Assembly (NCBI GenBank): GCA_015501595.1
Contig: JADNRX010001261.1
Span: 1 to 11,997, forward strand
Source of the DNA: Hymenopellis radicata
Lineage: Eukaryota > Basidiomycota > Agaricomycetes > Agaricales > Physalacriaceae
Reading direction: 5' to 3'
Length of the DNA stretch: 11,997 nt
Shown in pieces: positions 1 through 8,620 of this stretch (position 1 is its first letter; each line of letters starts with the position of its first letter). The notes under the pieces were generated by a model. It had not been told where the DNA came from, ran no database searches, and worked only from the letters and a program-made list of their open reading frames with translations. A program made the position numbers and the translations under genes.

Positions 1-363
1 ATCCATAACCTCTGTGATTCATTCAGGTGAAGCTGTGTTTCTGAAGCTGACGCGGACTGTACAATGACTCGAGGACCGAAATATGGTCTAGCTGGGCGTC
101 GCGAGTGCAGAGATCGGTAATGTTAAGGCTAAATACCGCGGAGCAGTAGACCTCGCCAGAACGACTAGTAATAGTATCAGTTGATTCGGAGGTTCCGATG
201 TGACCTTGCGAAGGAGGAAAGAAGTCGGGAAGTGAAACTGGTTGTGGCGGCGGCACGTTCTGCGACCCATTATGCATTCGGTTATCAACTGGTGAGGTGG
301 GAGTCTTCGTCACGGCGTTCAACAGTGCAGCAGTTCGTAATGGAACCTAACAGATGTCAGACA
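1..363. other. No gene recognised downstream of the recombinase
   Basis: This stretch lies just past the stop codon of the recombinase gene. Both strands have open stretches of up to about 100 codons, but the longest on the minus strand opens with TTG rather than ATG, and none resembles a known family or shows a splice pattern. It may hold the recombinase 3' untranslated region and the flank or end of the mobile element, but I could not identify an element terminus. Confidence 0.5.
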
Positions 364-2834
364 CTAATCATCATTGTGATATTCAAGAGAACCTACTTTT
401 TGACGTTTGGTTGCTCCTTCCGGTTCTTCTTCCCGTACACGCTTCACTGATTTGGAAATGTTGCCCCCAGTTCCTAGATGCTCCGAGATCGTCTGCATTG
501 TTTGCTCGAGATGCTTAACTTGTGCCCGCAGCATAGTCGTTTCCGTAGTGTACGCCCCCATTGTACCATGCAACATGCCGGCGATCTCCTGCGGTAACTT
601 CTCAAGCTGAACGCGAGATAACAGGTCCGCTTTTTTGAGAGATTCGCGGGACTCCATGGCGAAGGAACGAAAAGGTGAACGTCGAACGGTGCAAACTGCC
701 ATAAAGGGCATTTGGGGTACTTGAAGAAGAGGACAGCGGCGTCTTGTATCACAACCGTACGGAGAAAGGCGAGGAGTTCAAGAAAAAGGCGAAGTCGGTG
801 ATCATCACCACGTTCGGGACCATATGTAGCTTTTTGGACGTCTAGCTTATGTAGCTCGGTCTCGATCCACGGGAATAAAAGGCTTGAGAGTGAGGATGGC
901 ACATCTGAGGCAGAAGTGAATACATGGAAATCGAAGTAAATTTATTCTACGCACCAAGTTTTCCACGCGGCAGATTGTATGAATTGTGATTTCCTCCATT
1001 CCAACCTGCCATGGCAAGAATGGCGTCAACGGGAAGAGATTGCATGTATCGTGGGGCGGAACCAGCATTCATAGTCGTCCACTGCCCGAGTTTTGTAATA
1101 CCCTCATGTGATGCCCAGCGTACATAGCAGTTTCGCCCACATAGTGTCGACCGGCATGTGTAGCATTCTTGAGTTTGAGACCGGCATCTTCGTGGATTGC
1201 TTTAGTGCGCTTTAAATGGGCTACATATGCATGTTAGTTGTGTAGTAGCAGTTTCGAGAGGAAAGACTTACTGTCGTAGGACAATGGCTCATAGTCAGAG
1301 TTCCCGCCTCGAAAGAGGTGTAATCCGTACCATTTACGTCGTCCAAAAGCTCCAAAGTTGGGTTCAACCGAGAAGTCGGGTGCCGGCCGTTTCAGAAGGT
1401 GGTATTCACCAAAGAAGTGAAATCCCAATCCTCCGATACAGCAGATCTCGGGAATCCGGTGGCGAATACAACCATGGCGTTCCAAATTGCCATCCGTATT
1501 CGTCTTGCCCTGATTGGCAATGAAAATCGCACACTGCAAGACAACAATCAGCGAAGGAGAAATATTGAAAGAGCAACATTCATACCGGAGCATACACATC
1601 ATATCCTTGATCAATGAGACGGAGCTGATAAAGCTCCAGATCCGACAGCTGCAATATACGCGAACTGTCCCCTCGAAATGCCGTTGAGCACGAGAGCAAG
1701 ATCATCTCGCGATCACGCAATGCCGTTGCGAGCTTCTGCGGCGTCATGGACTGCACCGACACATCATTCTCGAATGCGCATATTGGACGTGTCGATATCC
1801 GGATGAGTTCGTCATCCTTGTAGGTAGCTGAATTCAAATATTAGAGAAACTCTCATGACTTCTGCAAGCACATACCTTCAGTCATGCCATGTGCTTTCAT
1901 TTCATGCGAGTCCTCAACCCGTTTTTGGGCGTTCTGCACGAGCCTGTTTCTCGAAGATCTTGATTCGGGGATCCGAGCGTAGGGGTATCTTGGCCTCCGG
2001 ACAGTTGTAGTACTCCGGTCGATGTTGATTCTTCTTTCGGAAGTCCTCGAGAGCATTAATTATCTGTTCGATAGTTTTGTCGCCTACGGAACTGTCGTCG
2101 ATTTCTTTGCCGGTGAAAGCCGCGCGCTATACCACAATGAGAAAGTTGGCACATTGTATTCATAAGATACCTACCCTTTTTCGTTCACTTTCGTGCTTGA
2201 GGAATATTGCTACACGCGGTGCAGTAATCGGCTCTGCAGGAAGAGTCGCCTGCCCGTTGCGAGTGCAGGTTTGCTGAAAGACAGGCCAGTAGTCGAAATA
2301 ATTCTTCACATGACGTGTGTATGCTCCGTCTGTCGCCTTTTTCTGTCCCAACTTCTTCTGGATGTCGACGCGCATATTATGCGTCTCGAGCTCAAGTGCG
2401 GCATGTGCATCCATGACAGGTGTGACATTTGAAGGTGAATCTGCACCTACGGACCGTTCTGCAGCGCTCGCGTTAACCTTCAGTGCTGGGACGCGTGAGC
2501 CGGGCGAGGATAAACTTCGCTGGGCAGAGGAGGGAACATCACTTTGAGAGGGAATATTGGAAGCAACAGGAAGATTCGGAGATGCAGAAGGGGAACCAGA
2601 CTTGGAAGAGCTTCCTGGAATATGGCCAACTGGACTTGAATGAGGAAAGTCTGAAGATGAGCTTGGGAGTCGAAACTCCCAGTCATCGGGAAGGGACGTC
2701 ATGAGCCCAAGTTTGATAGCGTTCGAGAGGGAGGGTATTGGGGGATCTGTCGGTGTGTATAGAGCGTGAAAACGAATGCCTTTTTCAAAGACATCAGGAT
2801 TGTGGACGCAGCGCGCGTCCGATGAGCTGGCCAT
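364..2834 (-). CDS. Crypton-type tyrosine recombinase (six exons, frame broken three times as read)
   Basis: Exons on the minus strand: 2834-2175, 2126-1876, 1827-1586, 1533-1272, 1220-955 and 904-364. The five introns are 48-52 nt with GT..AG ends. With the three breaks undone in length only, the gene has 741 codons (740 residues). Residues 1-160 are a Ser/Pro-rich, low-complexity leader. About 175-330 looks like the DNA-binding core domain of fungal Crypton/Ndc10-like proteins (TRHVKNYFDYW, PITAPRVAIFLKHES, SDPRIKIFE). The catalytic domain follows: R355 in AFRGDS, H493 and R496 in THAGR, W519 in KLGQW and Y530 in PRYMQSLP. The H-to-W spacing of 26 residues equals that of Cre. The C-terminal region is predicted coiled coil (about 655-705) followed by basic clusters K715-R716 and KRQK 727-730. 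Breaks: extra base in the T run 1922-1926, missing base near 1114-1116, missing base in the A run 670-673. In known Cryptons this enzyme cuts and rejoins DNA for transposition. Start: first ATG of the frame. Domestication is possible. Confidence 0.85.
364..2834 (-). mobile_element. Crypton-like DNA transposon body (termini not found)
   Basis: The only gene of the element is the tyrosine recombinase. Cryptons usually carry one such gene, no terminal inverted repeats, and leave only a few bases of direct repeat at the insertion site, so the outer ends cannot be set from one copy. The limits given are those of the coding region; the true element probably extends into 1-363 and into the gene-free stretch above 2834. 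If the gene has been domesticated, this entry would not apply. Confidence 0.5.
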
Positions 2835-3246
2835 TGTTTGACGCGAGGCCAATCTGTGTGGCAGACATTGTCACTGGACAATAGATTTCAAAAAACAAAG
2901 AAACTGCGCACAGGAGGGATGCTTTCAAATTCCCATTTGTACGCGTCCACAATCCACAATCAACGAAGCGAGATCTTGAAGTCCGAAGCAATGCAAGCAG
3001 TAGTATGAGAAAAAAGTAGCTTGAATTTGGCGTAAAACAGCGAGTGAGGTATAGTAGATAGTTGACCGTGAAGTAAAGAAGAGGTATAGAATGCCTGGCG
3101 CGTGAAGCCGCCATAGCGATCCGGGGTCCACTCGCGCTGACGGGCGTAAGTGATCGAGTGGCCGCGTGGGAGAACAATGGGCAGAGCCACCGCTGGCAGT
3201 TACCTTTTTTGGATAACAAAGGTGAACCAACTCATACTGGAGTGAA

Positions 3247-3305
3247 AACGTTTCCAAAGGCAAGGGGAAACGTTACCACCGCCGTTACTGCGCCAGGCGG
3301 TAACG
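3247..3305. repeat. Two adjoining short inverted repeats
   Basis: AACGTTTCC (3247-3255) is matched by its exact reverse complement GGAAACGTT (3266-3274) across 10 bases. It overlaps a second pair, CGTTACC (3271-3277) and GGTAACG (3299-3305), 21 bases apart. The structure sits about 410-470 bases upstream of the recombinase start codon. It could be a recombinase or regulator binding site, or chance. Confidence 0.45.
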
Positions 3306-3960
3306 CCCATATATGAACTACATAGGCCTGAACAGCCATGATTTAAGAGCCCTGAATGCGACTCAAGGAAGGCATATCTTGGCGCACACTTTCTCCCCTT
3401 CGGCGGAGAAACAGTGGGGTACTGAGAATGATATTAGCAGTGACAAACCAAAGGTGACTCAGATGAAATGGCATAGCACCTCTACACTGCCTTGATTCTG
3501 GAGGAGGTACGGCGCGAGCGTGTGCATGTGTATCAACCGCGTGTCGGGGGACGATCAGCCTGTTCACACATGACACGTGACGCTTTCTTGGTTTCTGGGA
3601 CTGAGTTCGATTTTGTCCTGCAGTCTTAGTGAGGCGGGGACGACAGGGGTGGCATTGAAAGCGACATATGCACTCACCATACTGAGCTTGGAAGTAAGAC
3701 TATGCAAGGTACATAATGCGAAAGGCAGAAAGGACGCACCTTGTAGGCGTTGTTACCTAGCAGACGTTTCTGCCTCGTCGCTACTCGTCGCCTTACAGTG
3801 ACAGCAGCACGCTCTCAATCACCGCTGAACTTCGTGCTTGTACCAGCGCCATTATTTGTGTGAGTAGCGAGTGATCATCGATCCATCAAGGGATGAGAGC
3901 CAGCTAAATGCACCCTCGATGGAGGGCTCACGCACGCCACTTCGCTGCCGTGTGGAGGTC

Positions 3961-3981
3961 GACACTGTGTTGACACTGTGT
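3961..3981. repeat. 10-bp direct repeat, 11-bp period
   Basis: GACACTGTGT occurs at 3961-3970 and again at 3972-3981. No function can be assigned; the period is close to one helical turn. Confidence 0.5.
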
Positions 3982-4158
3982 ACATTGCATCTGATTGAAG
4001 AATAGTACATGATGGTTTTCAACATTTTCACCTAGATATGTTGCTACCTTCGAGAGACGTCAACAGTTTACATCTCAAAGACCGCCACATGCATGGATTG
4101 CATGATAATTGAAGAAGATAGCGTGTCATACAAGCATAGCACATACAATAAACCCCGT

Positions 4159-5235
4159 TTACTGTTCAGCAGTGGCCCGCTTTCTCCTGGCATCACGCTC
4201 CTCCGAAATACTGAGCTTGATACCCTTGCCCTTGGGCAGTGATATCCACGGCTTGGTACCCTCACCAATGACGAAGACGTTGCTCAACCTATCAAGGCTA
4301 TCAGCAAATGAAAAGATCAATGTCTACAAGTAAACCGACCGTGTAGCGAAAGTGCGGTCAAGCGAGTCCTTGACATGAACAATGTCGAAACCACCGGCAT
4401 GCTTCTCGCGGTGCGTGACGACACCAACACGGCCCATGTTGCGACCGCCGGTGACCATGGCGAGGTTGCCGGTGTCAAACTTGACAAAGTCGGTGATTTT
4501 GTTTTGCTCGAGGTCGAACTTGACGGTGTCGTTGACCTGGATGAGCGGGTCGGCGTAGCGGATTGTTCGGCCGTCGTGGGTGACGATGTGGGGCACACCG
4601 CGCGCGCCGAATGCGACCTTGCGGACTTTGAGGAGCTTGTAGGACGCCTCTTCGGGGGTGATGCGGTGGATGGTGAAGCGACCCTTGACGTCGTACAAGA
4701 GGCGGAAGAACTCGCCGGATTTTTCGATGGAGATGACATCTAGAGGAGCGCGTTAGATGAGACTAGGAAAGTCGGCGCTAACGCACCCATGAGTCCAGCA
4801 GGGTAGGTCGTGTCGGTGCGAACTTTGCCGTCGACCTTGATCAGGCGCTGCATGACGATAGCAGTCACCTCGCGTCCAGTCAGGGCATACTTTAGGCGAT
4901 TGCGGAGGAACACTGTCAGAGGGAGAGATTCCCTCAGTTTATGGGGGCCGGGAGAGGGACGGGGAGCCTGGGCTGCATTTTAGCGATTTCTATCCAGATT
5001 TTTAGGCGATGGCTGCACGCACGTATGTCCCGCTGAGTTTGTCCAGCATCCATGAGGAGGGTGCGGCAAGGCGCTTCAAGTGCTTTTTGGGTCCCCGGGC
5101 CTAGGAAAAAGGGATAAAGTCAGCTCATCGTTCCAAGTCCATCCAGTCGTCCAACGAGCCATCCAGCGATTCCAACGACTAAAACGGCGCAGAAACGCCT
5201 GGAACGGTAGTAGGGCGTCGTGCGATACTCACCAT
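4159..5235 (-). CDS. RPS4: 40S ribosomal protein eS4
   Basis: Structural protein of the small cytosolic ribosomal subunit. Exons on the minus strand: 5235-5233 (ATG only), 5100-5023, 4967-4787, 4739-4340 and 4288-4159, giving 263 residues against the usual 261-263. The N-terminal eS4 signature [14 protein letters not shown] follows directly after the first intron. The S4-type RNA-binding region spans about 40-90 ([19 protein letters not shown]), the central eS4 domain about 95-170 ([20 protein letters not shown]), and a KOW-like segment follows ([14 protein letters not shown]). The C-terminus has [18 protein letters not shown] and ends in a basic tail. All four introns are GT..AG (132, 55, 47 and 51 nt), and one donor is the weaker GTCGGT at 4339. 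No frame break or internal stop. The ATG|GTGAGT arrangement, an intron right after the start codon, is common in fungal ribosomal protein genes. The next gene upstream is the transporter on the same strand, 235 bp away. Confidence 0.98.
5139..5177. repeat. Imperfect tandem repeat in RPS4 intron 1
   Basis: Inside the 132-nt first intron of RPS4 (5232-5101), CCATCCAGTCGTCCAACG (5139-5156) is followed by the near copy CCATCCAGCGATTCCAACG (5159-5177). The intron is more than twice as long as any other in the window. I looked for a snoRNA: the C-box-like GATGA and a CUGA are adjacent near the acceptor, not at opposite ends, so none is called. Confidence 0.5.
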
Positions 5236-5470
5236 GTTGTGCGAGCGTGTGTCCTTGAACGAGTCTTGAGGAGGTTGGCTACGACAAAAGTTCGTCCGAT
5301 GGATGAAGCAGGCGGATGCCGGATTTGGAAATGCTGAGTAATCAGTGGCTGTGCACTCAACTTGCTCAAATCGATTCAAGTTTCTGTTTTCGCCCAAGCG
5401 TCCAATTAACTCTATAGTCTGTAAGTAATCGAGGTATCTAAGTAGTCCACACAATAAAATCATCAATAAA
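5236..5470 (-). promoter_or_regulatory. Presumed RPS4 promoter and 5' leader
   Basis: These 235 bp between the RPS4 start codon and the stop codon of the upstream transporter must hold the RPS4 promoter together with the transporter 3' end. No canonical TATA box or known ribosomal-protein promoter motif was identified by eye; the call rests on position. Confidence 0.5.
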
Positions 5471-6999
5471 TCATGCCCCCACTTCTACGGGAAGGGCTGC
5501 CACATGCGTCGGCGGGGAATCTATCGACGGCGGTGGCGACGGGTATGAGTCGGTCGGCGAGACTGCCTTGATAGGCGACAGCTTCGAACTCAGGATGGGA
5601 GGTGTAATCTTCACCATAAGATGCGGTATCGACGCCGCTCTCGAACGTCCCATTCTCGACGCAACCGTTCCAGTGGTCTCTCCATCCGTGCCAGACATCA
5701 TAACCGATTCCTCCGTCGTCATCGGCAGCATCATATCCTTCGCCGCCTCTACTCGCCGCATCTTCTTCTCCCCGCGCTCAACATCCGACTTTGCGTTATT
5801 GTACATGTACAGCCCCGTAAAGGTCATCGCAATGCCAAACGCTTGGATGGGGTGCACCGACTGGCTGAACCACACAATCGCGATGCAGATAACGACGACG
5901 CGTTTGATGAGCGACGCGATGGAATACGTGACAGGTGAAGTCGAGGACAAGATAACAAAGGCAATGATGTTTTGCGCAAAGTGAACCGTGCCGTTCATGA
6001 AAAAGTAGTATGCGACAGAGGCATAGGAATGGTTGTGGCTGTGGCTGGGATGTACGACGTGCTCCGAATGGCCCAGTAGTGCGGGTAGATCGGACCACAT
6101 CCATATCGGAATCATGAGCACGAACGCGACGCTCGCCGAGTAGAACAAGAGGTTCAACTTGTCGAGCTTGCTAGTCGACTGCGTGGCGCCCGACGGCATG
6201 ATCTTCTTGAAGAATATGTTGGAGCTCACAAAGACCAAGGCGGACCCAAAAGCGCATAGGAGCCCAATATAGTTTGACGCGGACATGTCAAAGGAGCATG
6301 CTAGCATGACACCAATGGTGAGCGGGAGCAGAGACATGTACGTCTTGCTTGAATAGCTCACTCCAAAGAGAAGAGCGTATGCCGCGACGGTGAACAAGGG
6401 TGATAGCGCCTATAGTAGAGAATCAGTATCAGATGCCGTGAGTGTTGGTCGCTACGCACTTTGATAGTATGGACAGTGCTGACGGGGATGGTGGACATGG
6501 CCATGCTAGAAAAGACATGACCGCCGACCTGGAACATGCCCATAGGAATGGTGCTCTTGAGTATCGCCCGCGTGGGCGGTCTCAGGTGCGAGAAACGAAT
6601 GGCGGGGGACATGAAGAGTAGGCAGTATAAGGCGATAAAGCCAAACTGGACAAAGGTTAGGGTGACAGGGTAGCGGAACTGGTTTAGGATGGCTTTGCCG
6701 GTGTTGGACGAGAGCGCGGACGAGGTGTACCACAGGCTGCACATGAATATGAACTTGAGGCTCGATGGTGATGGGGCACCTGTGCCCGATGATAGCGTCC
6801 GGGTGCCGCCCAGTGGTCCCGCACGTTGAAGAGGCCGGACAACTTTGTTTTTCAACCGGGCAAAGGCGCTCTGCATGTCGGCGAATTTTGAGACAGGCTG
6901 GCCGTTGGCGTACAAGGGTAGCGACTGTCCAGACATCCACGGCTCGCTGGATCGTGTCTGGTCGTGGTAGCCATTGGCGAGAGTGGCGTGACTGTGCAT
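5471..6999 (-). CDS. Triose-phosphate-translocator family transporter (SLY41-like)
   Basis: Two exons, 6999-6460 and 6409-5471, joined across a 50-nt GT..AG intron, encode 492 residues without a break. Residues 1-80 form a polar cytosolic leader. The membrane part runs from about 84 to 385 with some ten hydrophobic segments, starting at LKFIFMCSLWYTSSALSS. The junction reads VSTVHTIKALSPLFTV, a strongly conserved TPT-family segment. SPVTYSIASLIKR (about 338-350) is the conserved helix with the Lys-Arg pair that binds phosphate in plant triose-phosphate translocators. A His-rich loop lies at about 294-307. The C-terminal 100 residues are Ser/Pro-rich. Relatives exchange phosphorylated sugars or C3 acids for phosphate across Golgi or ER membranes; yeast SLY41 is linked to ER-Golgi traffic. 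The substrate here cannot be read from sequence. SFH5 is divergently arranged 171 bp away. Confidence 0.9.
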
Positions 7000-7170
7000 T
7001 TCCGGGAGGTAAAGACTGAAAAGTCGGCTCAGTGGGCGAGCATAGAACGATCGAACGGAGAAGACAGTGAGCAGAGAGACGGCCGTGGGAATCTCGTTGA
7101 ACAGCCGCCTGCATCTTATCTAAACTGATAAGCGAATCCTGACCTGGTGCCACCAAGTTCGACAATAGCT
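7000..7170. promoter_or_regulatory. Shared promoter region between the transporter and SFH5
   Basis: Only 171 bp separate the divergent start codons at 6999 and 7171, so both genes must take their promoters from this interval or from inside each other. No TATA box or clear factor site was recognised. Confidence 0.5.
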
Positions 7171-8482
7171 ATGGTTGAACCAATTACTGAACACACGCAG
7201 ACTCCAGTACTGGCTGCCACGAGCGAGACTGCACCTGTGGCGCAAGCGCAGGAGACACCTGATGTCCAGACTGCGGAACCTACTTTGACGCCTGAAAAAG
7301 AGCCTGAGGCTAACAATGCGGCAGACACGCCTGCTCCTGCTCCTCCAACAGCGCCCCCAATGGCCACTCCTGCAACAGACGCTAAGCCCCGCACCGTCGA
7401 AGAGCCCACAGAAGAGCCCCAGAATGCTCTTACCCAGGCTTTCACCAAAGCCGAGTGGGCTGCGCTCAAAGAGTTCCGCGTAAGCTGCTAATTCTGCTAT
7501 ATTGAACCGCTTCCCTCATTTCGCGCGTACAGAAAACAATTGCCAGAGATATTTGCCGATGGATACCCCGACAAGAAGGACAATAAGGATGCGCCAATTA
7601 CTTTCTGGGGCGTCGTTATTGATCCTTGGAAACCAGCCAACGACGCGCGTGTCAGCGTTATCCTGCTCAAGTTCTTGCGAGCCAGGTCAGTTGTACATGA
7701 TCCTAATGCGTGCACTAGTCGCTGACACGTATGTAAAAGGAACCTGAACGTCAAAGCGGCGCGCGAGATGCTGGTCAACACCCTCCGCTGGAGAGACGAG
7801 ATTGGCGTCGACGCTCTCATGAAGGAGGAATTCCCTCAGGATATATTTGGCGCTCTTGGACACATCTACAAGACCGACAAGCAAGGCCGTCCAGTATCGT
7901 AAGTATGCGTCACCACCAATTCAGTTGCCATCTGACATTTGAATTAGATATAACGTTTATGGGGGAAACAAGGACATCAAGGCCGTCTTTGGGGATGTAC
8001 CTCGCTTCATCAGGTGGCGCGTCAAGCTTATGGAAGAGACTGTTGCGCAGTGCGACTTCATAACGGTCGATCAAACCGTGCAGATTCACGGTATGGTATT
8101 GTGAACCTACGTGCTAAACCTGAAATAACCGCGTCTTTAGATTACGAGGGTGTCAGCATGTCAAGTCGTGACGCCAACTCAAAGCAGGCAGCGTCGGAGG
8201 CTTCGAACGTGTTCTCCTCCCACTATCCGGAACTCTAGGTCCGTTTCACGCATTTCTGCATGATCATTGCTGATATTATCACAGTCCAAGAAATTCTTCA
8301 TCAATGTCCCAACTCTCATGTCCTGGATATTCTGGTTCTTCAAGACCTTCATCCCTTCTGCGACATTTGCCAAGATGAACATGGTTGGCACAAGTACCCA
8401 CGAGATTAAGAAGGCTCTTCTCGCCGTCATCGACGAGGAGAATTTGCCGAAGCGCTATGGTGGTTTGGCTGAGGGTTTCTGA
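7171..8482 (+). CDS. SFH5: Sec14-like phosphatidylinositol transfer protein Sfh5 (frame break and in-frame TAG)
   Basis: Exons: 7171-7479, 7533-7685, 7740-7898, 7948-8090, 8141-8238 and 8285-8482, with introns of 46-54 nt. Residues 1-90 are Ala/Pro/Glu/Thr-rich. The N-terminal helical part has AEWAALKEFR at the end of exon 1, then ITFWGVVIDPW (125-135) and LLKFLRAR (147-154). The CRAL-TRIO lipid-binding fold follows, with QIHDYEGVSMSSRDANSK (about 252-269), FFINVPTLMSWIFW and LPKRYGGLAEGF at the end. Two lesions are visible. Across intron 1 the frame is off by one base, cured if one A of the run 7533-7536 is extra; the total is then 353 codons exactly. Codon 287 is TAG (8236-8238), the last codon before intron 5, where the family has a hydrophobic residue (HYPEL-L-SKKFF); it would remove the last 65 residues. 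Sfh5 proteins exchange lipid at ER and plasma membrane, and yeast Sfh5 also binds haem. Confidence 0.88.
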
Positions 8483-8620
8483 TGTGATCCAGAATTTCTT
8501 TCTGCATCTAGGACATTGACATTATCTTTCTTCAACTTATTTACCTTGACATGACGTTTTTACCCGAGTGCAAAGAGTTACGTGCTCCAGATAATTGCAC
8601 ATTTAAATGACATCTTAAAG
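8483..8620. other. Convergent 3' region of SFH5 and ADHFE1
   Basis: The two stop codons face each other across 138 bp that is AT-rich in its right half. It should contain both 3' ends; no clean AATAAA signal stands out on either strand. Confidence 0.5.

Larger units (their letters stand above)
2835..4158. other. Gene-free stretch between recombinase and RPS4
   Basis: About 1.3 kb in which I find no gene with an ATG start, a recognisable product or a plausible exon chain. The side next to 2834 should contain the recombinase promoter and 5' leader; the side next to 4158 is the RPS4 3' untranslated region. It contains a 9-bp inverted repeat at 3247-3274, a second 7-bp inverted repeat (CGTTACC at 3271-3277, GGTAACG at 3299-3305), a small hairpin with a 5-bp stem at 3913-3926, and a 10-bp direct repeat at 3961-3981. 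No tRNA cloverleaf or other RNA gene was seen. Confidence 0.6.

Noticed and set aside
23..322. 99-codon open frame on the minus strand
   Set aside because: It opens with TTG; the first ATG leaves 84 codons with no recognisable family, and no splice context supports it.
2925..3263. 112-codon open frame on the minus strand upstream of the recombinase
   Set aside because: It starts at a non-ATG codon, overlaps other open frames, and lies where the recombinase 5' leader and promoter are expected.
3577..3801. 74-codon open frame on the plus strand with a hydrophobic start
   Set aside because: It begins with GTG, has no family resemblance and no neighbour exon that joins in frame.
3300..4158. tRNA or small RNA gene in the gene-free stretch
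   Set aside because: No T-loop consensus with a matching acceptor stem was found; the only hairpin has a 5-bp stem.
4375..4743. 122-codon open frame antisense to RPS4
   Set aside because: Its Val/Asp-rich composition is the reverse-strand shadow of the conserved RPS4 exon 4.
5101..5232. snoRNA in RPS4 intron 1
   Set aside because: C-box-like and D-box-like bases are adjacent near the acceptor rather than at the two ends, and no closing stem was seen.
6506..7165. 219-codon open frame overlapping the transporter exon 1
   Set aside because: It is the alternate frame of a well-conserved TPT exon and has no family match of its own.
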